Below are positions 15,954 to 23,679 of a stretch of 64,000 nucleotides of DNA, one piece after another. The DNA comes from Isoptericola halotolerans (GTDB lineage Bacteria > Actinomycetota > Actinomycetes > Actinomycetales > Cellulomonadaceae): contig NZ_JABEZU010000002.1 in NCBI RefSeq assembly GCF_013149785.1, positions 372,001-436,000 on the forward strand, given 5' to 3'. The first letter of the stretch is position 1; each line of letters starts with the position of its first letter. Position numbers and translations under genes: made by a program. Below the pieces are notes generated by a model. It did no database searches and was not told the DNA's origin. It saw nothing but the letters and a program-made list of their open reading frames with translations.

Positions 15954-18188
15954 TCAGCCTCCGAGCAGTCCGATGTCGGTCGCCCGCTCCACGGCGGCGC
16001 CACGGGTCGTCACGCCGAGCTTGCGGTAGATCGACCCGACCTGGGTGCTCACCGTGTTGCGCGAGACGAACAGCCGGCTGCCGATCTCGGCCATCGTCAG
16101 GTGCGTCTGGAGATAGGGGAGCAGCCGGTGCTCGGCCGGGGTGAGCGGTGGTGCGCCGGGTGATGCGGCGAGGCGTTCGAGACGTGTCCGGAACCCGGTG
16201 ACCTCCTGCGCCAGCAGGCCGACCCGAGGACGACGGCGCAGGAGCTCGGCAGCCTCGGCCGCGAGGTGCATGGCGGTCGTCCGGTCTCCGAGCGTCATGT
16301 ACGCGTAGCCGAGCTGGAGCCGTACGCGCATCGCCAGGAACGGCAGGACGTGGGTGCACTGGACGCGAGCACGCATCGCTCGTGCCAGCAGTCTCTCGGC
16401 GACCGTGACCTCGCCACGGTGCAGCGCGACCCGGCCGCTCGCCGCCTGGGCGAGAGCCGTCGTGGAGTAGCCCTCCATGTGGTGCTCGTCGATCGTGCGC
16501 ACCGCGGCCCGTGCGTGCTCGTCGGCGTCCGCCCAGCTCCCCTCGTCGATGGCGAGGACGGCGAGCTCCCCCTCGCTCAGGATGATCGAGTCAGGGTTTC
16601 CGGCGGTCGCGCCCTGGTCCGCGGCCGCGAGGAACGCCTCCCGCGCCGCGTCGACGTCTCCGCTCAGGAGGTGGACCGACCCGAGCAGGTGGAGCGCCTG
16701 GTCACGCCACGGGCTCCAGGCGGGCTCGTGCTCGACGGCGAAGCGCGCGCAGGCGAGCGCCTCCTCCGGGCCGTCCACACACATGGCCGCCCGGATCTGG
16801 CAGCGTGCCGACTCGAGCGCCGTGCTCTCGTCCGCCGGCAGGCCGGTCGCGTCGAAGCGTTCGAGCATCGCGGCCCAGCGCTCCGCGGCGGGCGACTCCC
16901 CCAGGAGGAGGGCCTTCCACGCGGCCACGACGGTGAGCTGGGGGAACGCCTCGACGGTGCGCTCGCCCAGCTCCTCGAGCCAGCGCGAGACGACGGCCAC
17001 CTGACCCTCCTGGTAGGTGGGCAGCGCCAGCTCGGCCACGAGCAGGGCAGCATCCTCGACGTCGCCGGCTGCCAGCAGGTGCTCCACGGCCCGGGCCTCG
17101 AGCCGGTGGGCCGTGAACCAGGCGGCCGCCCGTCGGTGCAGCGTGGCGACGACGCCGTGCTCCGTGCGGTCCAGCTCTGAGAGCAGGTACTCGCGGAACA
17201 GGGAGTGGTAGCGGAACCAGCCGCGCCGGTGGTCGAGCGGTACCAGGAACAGGTTGGCGTCCTCAAGCTCACGCAGCCGTGCCGCCGAGTCCGCCGTGTC
17301 GAGGACCGCGTCGCACGCCTCTGCCGAGAGCTGGTCCAGGACGGCGGTGCGCCTCAGGAACCGCTGCGTCTGCGGGGACAACCTGACCATGCACTCCCGG
17401 TACAGGTAGTCGGCGACGAACCTGTCGTCCCCCGCCAGCGCCGACGCCTCCTCCCCGGCACGCACGAGCAGCGCGCAGAGGAAGTCGCCCGTCGGCCAGC
17501 CCTCGCACCGCCGCACCACCGTCTCGATGCCGTGGTCGGCCTCGACGCCCGCGGCCCGGTAGATCGCCCGCGCACCCTCGTCGTCCACCCGCAGGTCGGC
17601 CGGGCCGATCTCGAGAAGGTCGCCCTCGACGCGCCGTCGTGCGAGATGCCCCAGCGTGTGCCGGCCGGCGACGACGACCTGCGAACCTTCCGGGACGCCG
17701 CGGAGCACGATCTCCAGCGCGTCCTGGCAGCCCAGCGAGTCCGCCTCGTGCAGGTCGTCGACAAAGAGCACGAAGGGCGTGCGTGCCCGCGCCAGCGCCG
17801 AGGCCAGCAAGGAGGCGGAGCGCCCGAGCATCATCGGCCCGGTCCCGCGCATCTCGGCAGCCACGGCCGCGACGTCGGGTGAGACGCGCTCGCACGCGAG
17901 GGCGAGGAGGGTGAGCAGGCCCGCGGGGTCGTCGTCCAGCCTGTCGACAGCCGCCCATGCCACCACGCGGTCCTCGAGGCCGGCCCACTCCGCGAGCATC
18001 GTCGACTTGCCGTACCCCGGCGGTGCGGTGACGCCGACGATGCGGGCCCCGGAGTCGCGGGCGCTCTCGACGAGCGCACGCCGGGACACCGCGGCGCGGC
18101 GCGGTGCGGGCGGCACGACCTTCGCCGCGAGCAACGCGGAGCTCAGGTCGGGTCGTGCGGTGACCGTCTGGCGGCTCCCGTCGGGCAC
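15954..18188 (-). CDS. LuxR-family regulator with AAA/STAND ATPase (MalT/LAL type)
   Basis: A 744-residue regulator: Walker A APPGYGKS (55-62), Walker B VLFVDDLHEAD, winged-helix and helical repeat region (YLYRECMVRLSPQTQRFLRRTAVL; WFRYHSLFREYLL), a long tetratricopeptide-like arm of about 300 residues, and a C-terminal LuxR HTH (681-744; TPAEHRLLPYLQTHLTMAEI). It matches MalT-type activators that bind ATP and a small inducer and then multimerise on DNA. It stands directly upstream of the sulfatase-FGE pair on the same strand, 152 bases away, and may control it. The start is uncertain: GTG 18188 is used; a TTG at 18230 is possible. Confidence 0.87.
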   Translation of the reverse strand: MPDGSRQTVTARPDLSSALLAAKVVPPAPRRAAVSRRALVESARDSGARIVGVTAPPGYGKSTMLAEWAGLEDRVVAWAAVDRLDDDPAGLLTLLALACERVSPDVAAVAAEMRGTGPMMLGRSASLLASALARARTPFVLFVDDLHEADSLGCQDALEIVLRGVPEGSQVVVAGRHTLGHLARRRVEGDLLEIGPADLRVDDEGARAIYRAAGVEADHGIETVVRRCEGWPTGDFLCALLVRAGEEASALAGDDRFVADYLYRECMVRLSPQTQRFLRRTAVLDQLSAEACDAVLDTADSAARLRELEDANLFLVPLDHRRGWFRYHSLFREYLLSELDRTEHGVVATLHRRAAAWFTAHRLEARAVEHLLAAGDVEDAALLVAELALPTYQEGQVAVVSRWLEELGERTVEAFPQLTVVAAWKALLLGESPAAERWAAMLERFDATGLPADESTALESARCQIRAAMCVDGPEEALACARFAVEHEPAWSPWRDQALHLLGSVHLLSGDVDAAREAFLAAADQGATAGNPDSIILSEGELAVLAIDEGSWADADEHARAAVRTIDEHHMEGYSTTALAQAASGRVALHRGEVTVAERLLARAMRARVQCTHVLPFLAMRVRLQLGYAYMTLGDRTTAMHLAAEAAELLRRRPRVGLLAQEVTGFRTRLERLAASPGAPPLTPAEHRLLPYLQTHLTMAEIGSRLFVSRNTVSTQVGSIYRKLGVTTRGAAVERATDIGLLGG

Positions 18189-18239
18189 GTCTCGCAGCCT
18201 AGGAGCGACTCCCGGTCTCCTCAACAGCAACGCACTTTC

Positions 18240-18650
18240 TCACCCGGGAGGGCTCGTCCCGTCGCGCCGGTCGATCCTCCCGCCGGCTCGCGGCGCGTCG
18301 TCGTCCCAGCCCTCGATCGGCTCGAGGCCGAGAGCGAGCGCGACGCCTGGCGCCGCGGCCACGATGGTCGGCAGCCCGACGATCGGCACGACGGCGCTCA
18401 GGACGTCCACGATCTCCTCGGCGGTCACGCCCGCCGCGAGCGCAGCGTCGATCTCTGCCCCGTAGCTGGGCTCGTGACCAGCGCCTGCCACGAGTGCGGC
18501 GATCCTGACGAGGGCGAGGTCGTGCGGTGTGAGCACCACCGGATCGACGCCGCGTCCGTCGTCGAGGCGCGCATCGTTGATCGTCAGCCGCCGCAGCTGC
18601 TCGGCGTGGTCCACGGCGCCGGTCGGCTCCGGCGCGGGTGCCGGGTTCAT
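18240..18650 (-). CDS. Carboxymuconolactone decarboxylase-like protein
   Basis: A 136-residue helical protein of the CMD/AhpD-like fold (LTPHDLALVRIAALVAGAG; AALAAGVTAEEIVDVLSAVV; VGLPTIVAAAPG). There is no Cys, so the CxxC redox centre of AhpD-type members is absent and a peroxidase role is unlikely; a decarboxylase, isomerase or regulatory role remains possible. Its ATG overlaps the stop of the large membrane protein upstream (ATGA, 18647-18650), so both are made from one transcript. Confidence 0.75.
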   Translation of the reverse strand: MNPAPAPEPTGAVDHAEQLRRLTINDARLDDGRGVDPVVLTPHDLALVRIAALVAGAGHEPSYGAEIDAALAAGVTAEEIVDVLSAVVPIVGLPTIVAAAPGVALALGLEPIEGWDDDAPRAGGRIDRRDGTSPPG

Positions 18651-20050
18651 GCCGTCCGCGCGTCGGCGTCATGCGCACCGTCGCGTCCCGGTGGATCGAC
18701 TGCGCCGTCGCCTCCGCGCGCCGGTCTGGCGAGGAGCTCGAGCACGGCGACGACCGCCCCGGTGACCAGCGCGGCACCCACCACGAGCTGCGGCGTCAGC
18801 TGGGGAGCGAGCAGGAGCACGAGGGCACCGCACGCCAGCACGGCACCGCGTGCGGCGCGGCCGTGGCGGCCGAGCCAGGTCCCGAGCCGCCCGGTGGTGA
18901 CACCGCGCCGTTCGGCACGGGTGCGCAGCCGGCCGAACGACCTGGCGATGGTCCGACGCACCGTGCGGGCCGAGTCGCTGGCCCCTGCCAGGTAGGCCGC
19001 GACGGCGACGACGATGCCCAGCACCCCGACCGTGCGCAGCGTGATGCGGAGGAACGACACGGTCTGGTCGAACACCGCCTCGGCGGCGTCCAGGCGCAGC
19101 ACACGGCCCGTCAGTGCGTCCAGGTACAGCTCGCGGGAGACCGCGAGACCGGCACCGAGCAGGACCATCGCCACCGCGAGCGCCAGACCCGCGCCGAGCA
19201 GGGCGCGCAGCGGGCGCACCGCGACGAGCGCCGCTGCGGCGTACAGCCCGAGGGTGACCCACGGTAGCCACGTGCCCAGTGCGACGAGCTGTCCGTAGCG
19301 GTTCTGCAGGTCGACGAGCTGTGTCGACCTGGCCAACGTGAACGAGGCGTCGATGCTCGGGATGCTGCGTGCAGCGTCGAGCCCTCGCTCCGCGAGGCGT
19401 TCCTTGAGGACGTCGATCACCTCGGCGAGCTGGATCGTCAGCTGGCCGTCCTGCACCTGGAGCAGCTCGCCGTCGGCGCCCTGCATGACCACGACGAGCT
19501 GCCGGTGCGCCGTCCGGTTGGCCTCCGCCCACAGCGTGGCGAACTGCGGACTGGTGACCAGGTGGTCCGCCGTCTCCCGGACGAACGACTCGACCCCGTT
19601 CGTCAGCGGGGCCTCGAGCGCCGACAGGGCCGCGGTCGCGCGCGGCGCGATCTCCCGGTCGTCCAGCGTGCCCTGGAGCTCGCCGACCGCCTCGTGGACG
19701 AGCGTGGCGACGTCGAGTCGCGTCATCAGCTCCTGGGTGATGCGGCCGGCCACCGCGCTCTGCACCACGGGGTCGTCCGCGAGGGGGGCGACGGTGGACA
19801 CGTAGCGATCGGTGTCGGTGAGCGTGCGCTCCGCCCACGCGGCGATCACGGCCGCCGGGGCGAGCAGGGTGGCCGCGACGATCAGCGCCACCGCCGCTGC
19901 GGACCGTCCGGGACGGCGGCGCGCGCTCTCCCGGGGCTCGTCCGGCGGTGCCTGCGCCGCGAGGAGGCGCCGTAGCTCGGCGTTCTCGCGCTCGAGCTCG
20001 GCGGCCCTGCGCGACGCGTCCTCGACCGGGGCGTCGTCTTCCTTCGCCAT
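18647..20050 (-). CDS. Integral membrane protein with N-terminal coiled coil, unknown
   Basis: A 467-residue protein. Residues 13-32 form a short coiled coil (RRAAELERENAELRRLLAAQ), then TM1 (about 50-72), a soluble extracytoplasmic region of about 190 residues (TDTDRYVSTVAPLADDPVV onward, helical), and four further membrane segments near LGTWLPWVTLGLYAAAALVA, LLGAGLALAVAMVLLGAGLA, ITLRTVGVLGIVVAVAAYL and the C-terminal LACGALVLLLAPQ. The same architecture is common in actinobacteria as uncharacterised membrane proteins. ATG 20050 is preceded by GGGAAGGGA. It is followed by the overlapping CMD-like gene. Function unknown. Confidence 0.8.
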   Translation of the reverse strand: MAKEDDAPVEDASRRAAELERENAELRRLLAAQAPPDEPRESARRRPGRSAAAVALIVAATLLAPAAVIAAWAERTLTDTDRYVSTVAPLADDPVVQSAVAGRITQELMTRLDVATLVHEAVGELQGTLDDREIAPRATAALSALEAPLTNGVESFVRETADHLVTSPQFATLWAEANRTAHRQLVVVMQGADGELLQVQDGQLTIQLAEVIDVLKERLAERGLDAARSIPSIDASFTLARSTQLVDLQNRYGQLVALGTWLPWVTLGLYAAAALVAVRPLRALLGAGLALAVAMVLLGAGLAVSRELYLDALTGRVLRLDAAEAVFDQTVSFLRITLRTVGVLGIVVAVAAYLAGASDSARTVRRTIARSFGRLRTRAERRGVTTGRLGTWLGRHGRAARGAVLACGALVLLLAPQLTPQLVVGAALVTGAVVAVLELLARPARGGDGAVDPPGRDGAHDADARTA

Positions 20051-20153
20051 GGGGTCCCTTCCCGAGTGCCGGACCTCCAGGATCGGGTCGCGACCGTCGG
20101 CCGTCTTCACACAGTCCGCGTGAACCTTCCCGGGGTGCCGCCGTCGGCCACCG

Positions 20154-20744
20154 TCACCGGCTCAGGTGCGCCAGCACCTGCTCGACGGCGGACGCCCGGT
20201 GGGCGCGGGACGGCCACGCGCGTGCGTCGGTCGACGTCGGGAGGAGGTCGAGCCGGGCCGTCGCGTCCCGGACCGTCAGGACATCGACCGTGGACCCGCC
20301 GCCCCGGGTGCTGCCGGCCTCGACGGACGCCGGTAGTGTCACCCACCAGCGCGGTGCCTCGTCACCGCGCACCCAGAGCTCGACGCGGTCGGTCAGCAGG
20401 GCGTATACGACGTGCTCGCGGTCCGGGCAGTCGGGCGGCAGGCCGCGCGTCCCGGCCTGCAGCCTGCCGGCCTCGGCCGTCAGTGCCGCCGTCGGCCGCC
20501 CCACGACCAACGGCGTGCCGGGCCGGTGCCGGGCGACCCGCGCCACCTGGCCGCGGACCCGCGTCGCGACGACGCCGGCCCAGCCCCCCACGGCCAGTGC
20601 GGCGACCGCCAGCAGCACGGCGATGCCGCCGAGGACTCCGGGATCGCCCAGCCGACGTCCGATGTACGCCGCGTAGAGCAGCACAATAAGCACGCTCGCC
20701 AGGCCGGCGAGACCGCCGTTCGTCGCGAGGCGTCGGGGGCTCAT
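20154..20744 (-). CDS. Small membrane protein with two N-terminal TM helices, unknown
   Basis: A 196-residue protein with two membrane helices ([16 protein letters not shown] and [20 protein letters not shown]) and a cytoplasmic domain of about 130 residues with alternating strands ([34 protein letters not shown]). It is divergent from thyA. On its own strand TACGGT (20756-20751) ends 6 bases before the ATG, so its mRNA is probably leaderless. No family recognised. Confidence 0.7.
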   Translation of the reverse strand: MSPRRLATNGGLAGLASVLIVLLYAAYIGRRLGDPGVLGGIAVLLAVAALAVGGWAGVVATRVRGQVARVARHRPGTPLVVGRPTAALTAEAGRLQAGTRGLPPDCPDREHVVYALLTDRVELWVRGDEAPRWWVTLPASVEAGSTRGGGSTVDVLTVRDATARLDLLPTSTDARAWPSRAHRASAVEQVLAHLSR

Positions 20745-20799
20745 GGCGCCACCGTACCGGCGGGCGGAGCGCCTCCGTCGGGCCCCGCCGGGGCATCCG

Positions 20800-20805
20800 T
20801 AGACT
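20800..20805 (+). promoter_or_regulatory. Putative -10 box of thyA (leaderless)
   Basis: TAGACT fits TAnnnT and ends 7 bases before the thyA ATG. No ribosome-binding site lies in the short gap, so a leaderless thyA transcript is likely. Confidence 0.45.
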
Positions 20806-20812
20806 CGTCCGC

Positions 20813-21634
20813 ATGACTGCTCCGACGACCGACGCGGCGATCGCGACCCCGTACGAGGACCTCCTGCGCGACGTCCTGGAGCACGGCACCCCCAAGGGTG
20901 ACCGCACCGGGACGGGCACCCGGAGCGTCTTCGGGCGGCAGATCCGCTACGACCTGTCGCAGGGCTTCCCGCTCGTCACCACCAAGCGGGTGCACCTGAA
21001 GTCGATCGCGTACGAGCTGCTGTGGTTCCTGCGCGGCGACGCGAACGTGCGGTGGCTGCAGGAGCGCGGCGTGTCCATCTGGGACGAGTGGGCCTCCCCG
21101 GAGGGTGATCTCGGACCGGTCTACGGCGTGCAGTGGCGCTCGTGGCCGACGCCGGACGGGCGGCACGTGGACCAGGTCGCGGCGGTGATCGAGCAGATCC
21201 GCACGAACCCGGACTCGCGGCGACACCTCGTCTCGGCGTGGAACGTGGCCGAGATCGAGAACATGGCCCTGCCGCCGTGCCACCTGCTCTTCCAGTTCTA
21301 CGTGGCGGACGGCCGCCTGAGCTGCCAGCTCTACCAGCGCTCGGCCGACCTGTTCCTCGGGGTGCCGTTCAACATCGCCTCCTACGCGCTGCTCACGCAC
21401 ATGGTCGCGGCGCAGACCGGGCTCGAGGTCGGCGACTTCGTCTGGACCGGTGGGGACTGCCACATCTACGACAACCACGTGTCGCAGGTGGAGACCCAGC
21501 TCGCACGCGACCCGTACCCGTACCCGACGCTGCGCCTCGCCCCGCGCGAGTCGATCGACGCCTACGAGTACGAGGACATCGAGGTGCTCGGCTACCAGCA
21601 CCACCCCGGCATCAAGGCCCCCGTTGCAGTCTGA
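20813..21634 (+). CDS. thyA: Thymidylate synthase
   Basis: A 273-residue ThyA that methylates dUMP to dTMP with 5,10-methylene-tetrahydrofolate. The nucleophile is C156 in [12 protein letters not shown]; other family signatures are DRTGTGT (30-36), [30 protein letters not shown] (dUMP binding) and GDCHIYDNH. Full length for the family. It is followed by folA, which regenerates tetrahydrofolate after the reaction, so the two form a thymidylate-cycle operon. The presence of thyA makes an essential thyX unlikely to be needed. Confidence 0.98.
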   Translation: MTAPTTDAAIATPYEDLLRDVLEHGTPKGDRTGTGTRSVFGRQIRYDLSQGFPLVTTKRVHLKSIAYELLWFLRGDANVRWLQERGVSIWDEWASPEGDLGPVYGVQWRSWPTPDGRHVDQVAAVIEQIRTNPDSRRHLVSAWNVAEIENMALPPCHLLFQFYVADGRLSCQLYQRSADLFLGVPFNIASYALLTHMVAAQTGLEVGDFVWTGGDCHIYDNHVSQVETQLARDPYPYPTLRLAPRESIDAYEYEDIEVLGYQHHPGIKAPVAV

Positions 21635-21673
21635 GGGCCCGAGGTCTGAGGGATCAGGGTCTGAGGGGTTGCG
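21629..21673 (+). repeat. Three 15-bp tandem repeats across the thyA stop / folA start region
   Basis: GTCTGAGGG occurs at 21629, 21644 and 21659, exactly 15 bases apart, each followed by six variable bases. The first copy contains the thyA stop codon (TGA 21632-21634) and the third reaches the folA start region. In the folA frame the repeats read SEGxx three times. They look like slippage duplications of the thyA end and set the distance between the two genes. Confidence 0.7.
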
Positions 21674-21689
21674 GGCCGAGGACGCCCCG

Positions 21690-22211
21690 GTGATCGGGCT
21701 GATCTGGGCCCAGGCGCGCGACGACGCCGGCCGTCCGGTGATCGGTGCGGGCGGGACGATCCCGTGGCACGTCCCCGAGGACTTCGCGCACTTCCGCCGC
21801 ACGACGGCCGGGCACCCGGTGGTGATGGGCCGGCTCACCTGGGAGTCGCTGCCACGCCGGTTCCGGCCGCTGCCGGGGCGCACCAACGTGGTGGTCACCC
21901 GGCAGCAGGGGTGGGCCGACGACGGCGCGGTGGTCGCGCCGTCGGTGCCTGCCGCGCTGGACCTCGCCCGCGAGGCGCCGGGAGGCGACGAGGTCTGGGT
22001 GATGGGCGGCGGGCAGGTCTACGCGGAGGCGATGGCGCTCGCGGACCGGCTCGTCGTGACCGAGGTGGACCTGGAGGTCGCCGGGGACACCTTCGCCCCC
22101 CGGATCGACCCGGCCCGGTGGGTGCTGAGCGACGCCGTGCCCGACGACGGCGGGTGGCTGCCGTCGTCGGGCACGGCCCGGTTCCGCGTCAGGACCTCCG
22201 TGCGCCGCTGA
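21690..22211 (+). CDS. folA: Dihydrofolate reductase
   Basis: A 173-residue DHFR reducing dihydrofolate to tetrahydrofolate with NADPH, paired with ThyA. GLIWAQARDD starts the fold; IPWHVPEDFAHFRRTT carries the catalytic acid (D31, position of E. coli D27); VVMGRLTWESLP, GRTNVVVTRQ and VWVMGGGQVYAEAM are the cofactor and substrate motifs. GTG 21690 has GAGGA 7 bases upstream; an in-frame TTG at 21669 is an alternative that would add seven residues. It converges on the cellulase gene with 23 bases between stops. Confidence 0.96.
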   Translation: MIGLIWAQARDDAGRPVIGAGGTIPWHVPEDFAHFRRTTAGHPVVMGRLTWESLPRRFRPLPGRTNVVVTRQQGWADDGAVVAPSVPAALDLAREAPGGDEVWVMGGGQVYAEAMALADRLVVTEVDLEVAGDTFAPRIDPARWVLSDAVPDDGGWLPSSGTARFRVRTSVRR

Positions 22212-22234
22212 CCCGGCGTCGCGCAGCAGGCGGG

Positions 22235-23590
22235 TCACCAGGAGGCGTTGGCCGCCATCTCCAGGGCGATCTCCTGCCACCAGGCGCCCGCCGAGGGGCC
22301 GCCGTTGCAGGTGCCGTCCGACTCGCCCGGCAGCTTGACCCAGAGCAGGGCGTCGAGCCCGGTGCTGTCGTCGACCAGGCGGGGCTGCTCGCCCAGGGCC
22401 CGGTCGCGCGGGTTGCACCACTCGCCGTTCGAGCCGTTGCCGTTGCGCGAGGTGTCGACGACGTAGCCGGCCCCACCGGTCAGCGCCGAGATCTGCTCGC
22501 CGTAAGCCCGCTCGGCAGCCGTCGGGTTGTAGTTGGACGTGTTGAGCGCGAAGCCGACGGCGTGGTCGAACCCGATCTGGTTCAGCCGGTCCGCCGCGAC
22601 GGACGGGCTCAGCCAGCCCGAGTGCCCGGCGTCGATGTACACCCGGCCCCCGGCCTCCGTCAGCTGCTCGGCGGCGTACCGCAGGAACCCGACGCGGTCG
22701 CCCTGGCCGTCGCAGTCGCCGAGCTGTGCAAGGGCGTCCGGCTCCAGGACGACGAAGGGGTTGCCCTGGATCCCCGCGGCGACCTCGTCGATCCACCGGG
22801 CGTACTCGCTCTGCTCGACCCCGCCGCCCGAGTGGCTGCCGCAGTCCCGGCCGGGGATGGCGTACACCGCGAGCATCGCGGTGCTGCCGTCGGCGGCCGC
22901 GCGACCGGTGTAGTCGGCCACGGCCTCACGTTCCGTGACGGCGTCGTTCCAGTTGCCGACCCAGTAGGCCTGCGGTGTGTGCGCGATCTTCGCCAGCAGG
23001 TCGCGGTCGGTGCCGCTCGCGGACTCCCAGGCGCCGTACGCCTGGGTGGTCGGGTCGACGTAGAGGTCGCCGACCGGCGCCGGCGTGGGCTCGTCGGTCG
23101 GGTCCGGCGTCGGGTCCGGGGTCGGCTCGTCGGTGGGGTCCGGGGTGGGTGTCGGCTCCGGTCCCACGTCACCCGTGCAGGGCACGCCGGACAGCGTGAA
23201 CGCTGTCGGCACCGGGTTCGCACCCGTCCAGGAGCCGATGAAGCCGAAGCTCGCCGTCGACCCGGTGGCCAGGTTCGCGTTCCAGGCCACACCCGTCGCC
23301 GAGACCGAGGTGCCGGACTGGACGACGTCGGCGTTCCACGCCTGGGTCACGGCCTGGCCGGGGGCTGCCGTCCATCCGAGCTGCCACGAAGGCACCGGGT
23401 CGCCGAGGTTGGTCACGGTGACGTCGGCCTGGAACCCGCCGGACCACTCGCTGGACACCTGGTAGTCGACCGTGCAGCCCTGCGCGGCCGTGGCGCTGGT
23501 CGCCGTGAGCACGCCGGCCGTGCCGGCTGCCACGAGGGCGAGGGTCGCGGTGAGGGCGGTCAGTCGGGTACGTCGTCGTCCCGGGATCAT
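22235..23590 (-). CDS. cenA: Secreted GH6 endoglucanase with N-terminal CBM2 (CenA-like)
   Basis: A 451-residue secreted cellulase. Residues 1-36 are a Sec signal peptide (basic start, cleavage near ATAA-QGC); 37-139 form a CBM2 cellulose-binding module with the terminal Cys pair (C39, C138) and surface Trp; 142-174 are an acidic Pro-Thr linker (DPTDEPTPDP type); 175-451 form GH6. Acidic residues D249 (IPGRDCG), D285 (LEPDALAQ), D320 (VYIDAGH) and D425 (GESDG) keep one constant offset from the four conserved Asp of C. fimi CenA, which strongly supports endo-beta-1,4-glucanase activity. GGAG lies 6 bases before the ATG. Confidence 0.97.
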   Translation of the reverse strand: MIPGRRRTRLTALTATLALVAAGTAGVLTATSATAAQGCTVDYQVSSEWSGGFQADVTVTNLGDPVPSWQLGWTAAPGQAVTQAWNADVVQSGTSVSATGVAWNANLATGSTASFGFIGSWTGANPVPTAFTLSGVPCTGDVGPEPTPTPDPTDEPTPDPTPDPTDEPTPAPVGDLYVDPTTQAYGAWESASGTDRDLLAKIAHTPQAYWVGNWNDAVTEREAVADYTGRAAADGSTAMLAVYAIPGRDCGSHSGGGVEQSEYARWIDEVAAGIQGNPFVVLEPDALAQLGDCDGQGDRVGFLRYAAEQLTEAGGRVYIDAGHSGWLSPSVAADRLNQIGFDHAVGFALNTSNYNPTAAERAYGEQISALTGGAGYVVDTSRNGNGSNGEWCNPRDRALGEQPRLVDDSTGLDALLWVKLPGESDGTCNGGPSAGAWWQEIALEMAANASW

Positions 23591-23627
23591 GGAGGCTCCG
23601 CATCGTCGTCGAGTCGGGTCGCGGGCC

Positions 23628-23656
23628 ACGCTACGAGGGGGCGCGGACCGCCTCCA
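23628..23656 (-). promoter_or_regulatory. Putative cellulase promoter
   Basis: On the minus strand TGGAGG (23656-23651) and TAGCGT (23633-23628) are separated by 17 bases, giving a leader of about 30 bases with a ribosome site. The -35 is a poor match, as expected for an activated or weak promoter. Confidence 0.3.
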
Positions 23657-23658
23657 GC

Positions 23659-23674
23659 ACCTAAACGGTTCGGT
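23659..23674. promoter_or_regulatory. LacI-type palindrome upstream of the cellulase
   Basis: ACCTAAACGGTTCGGT is a 16-base imperfect palindrome (12 of 16 positions symmetric, pattern ACCnAAnCGnTTnGGT) with the central CG flanked by AA and TT that marks LacI-family operators. It abuts the likely -35 of the cellulase promoter. It differs from the TGGGAGCGCTCCCA box known for CebR/CelR. Confidence 0.4.
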
Positions 23675-23679
23675 CGGCC

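Noticed and set aside
18240-18650. AhpD-type peroxidase for the CMD-like gene
   Set aside because: There is no CxxC motif, in fact no Cys at all.
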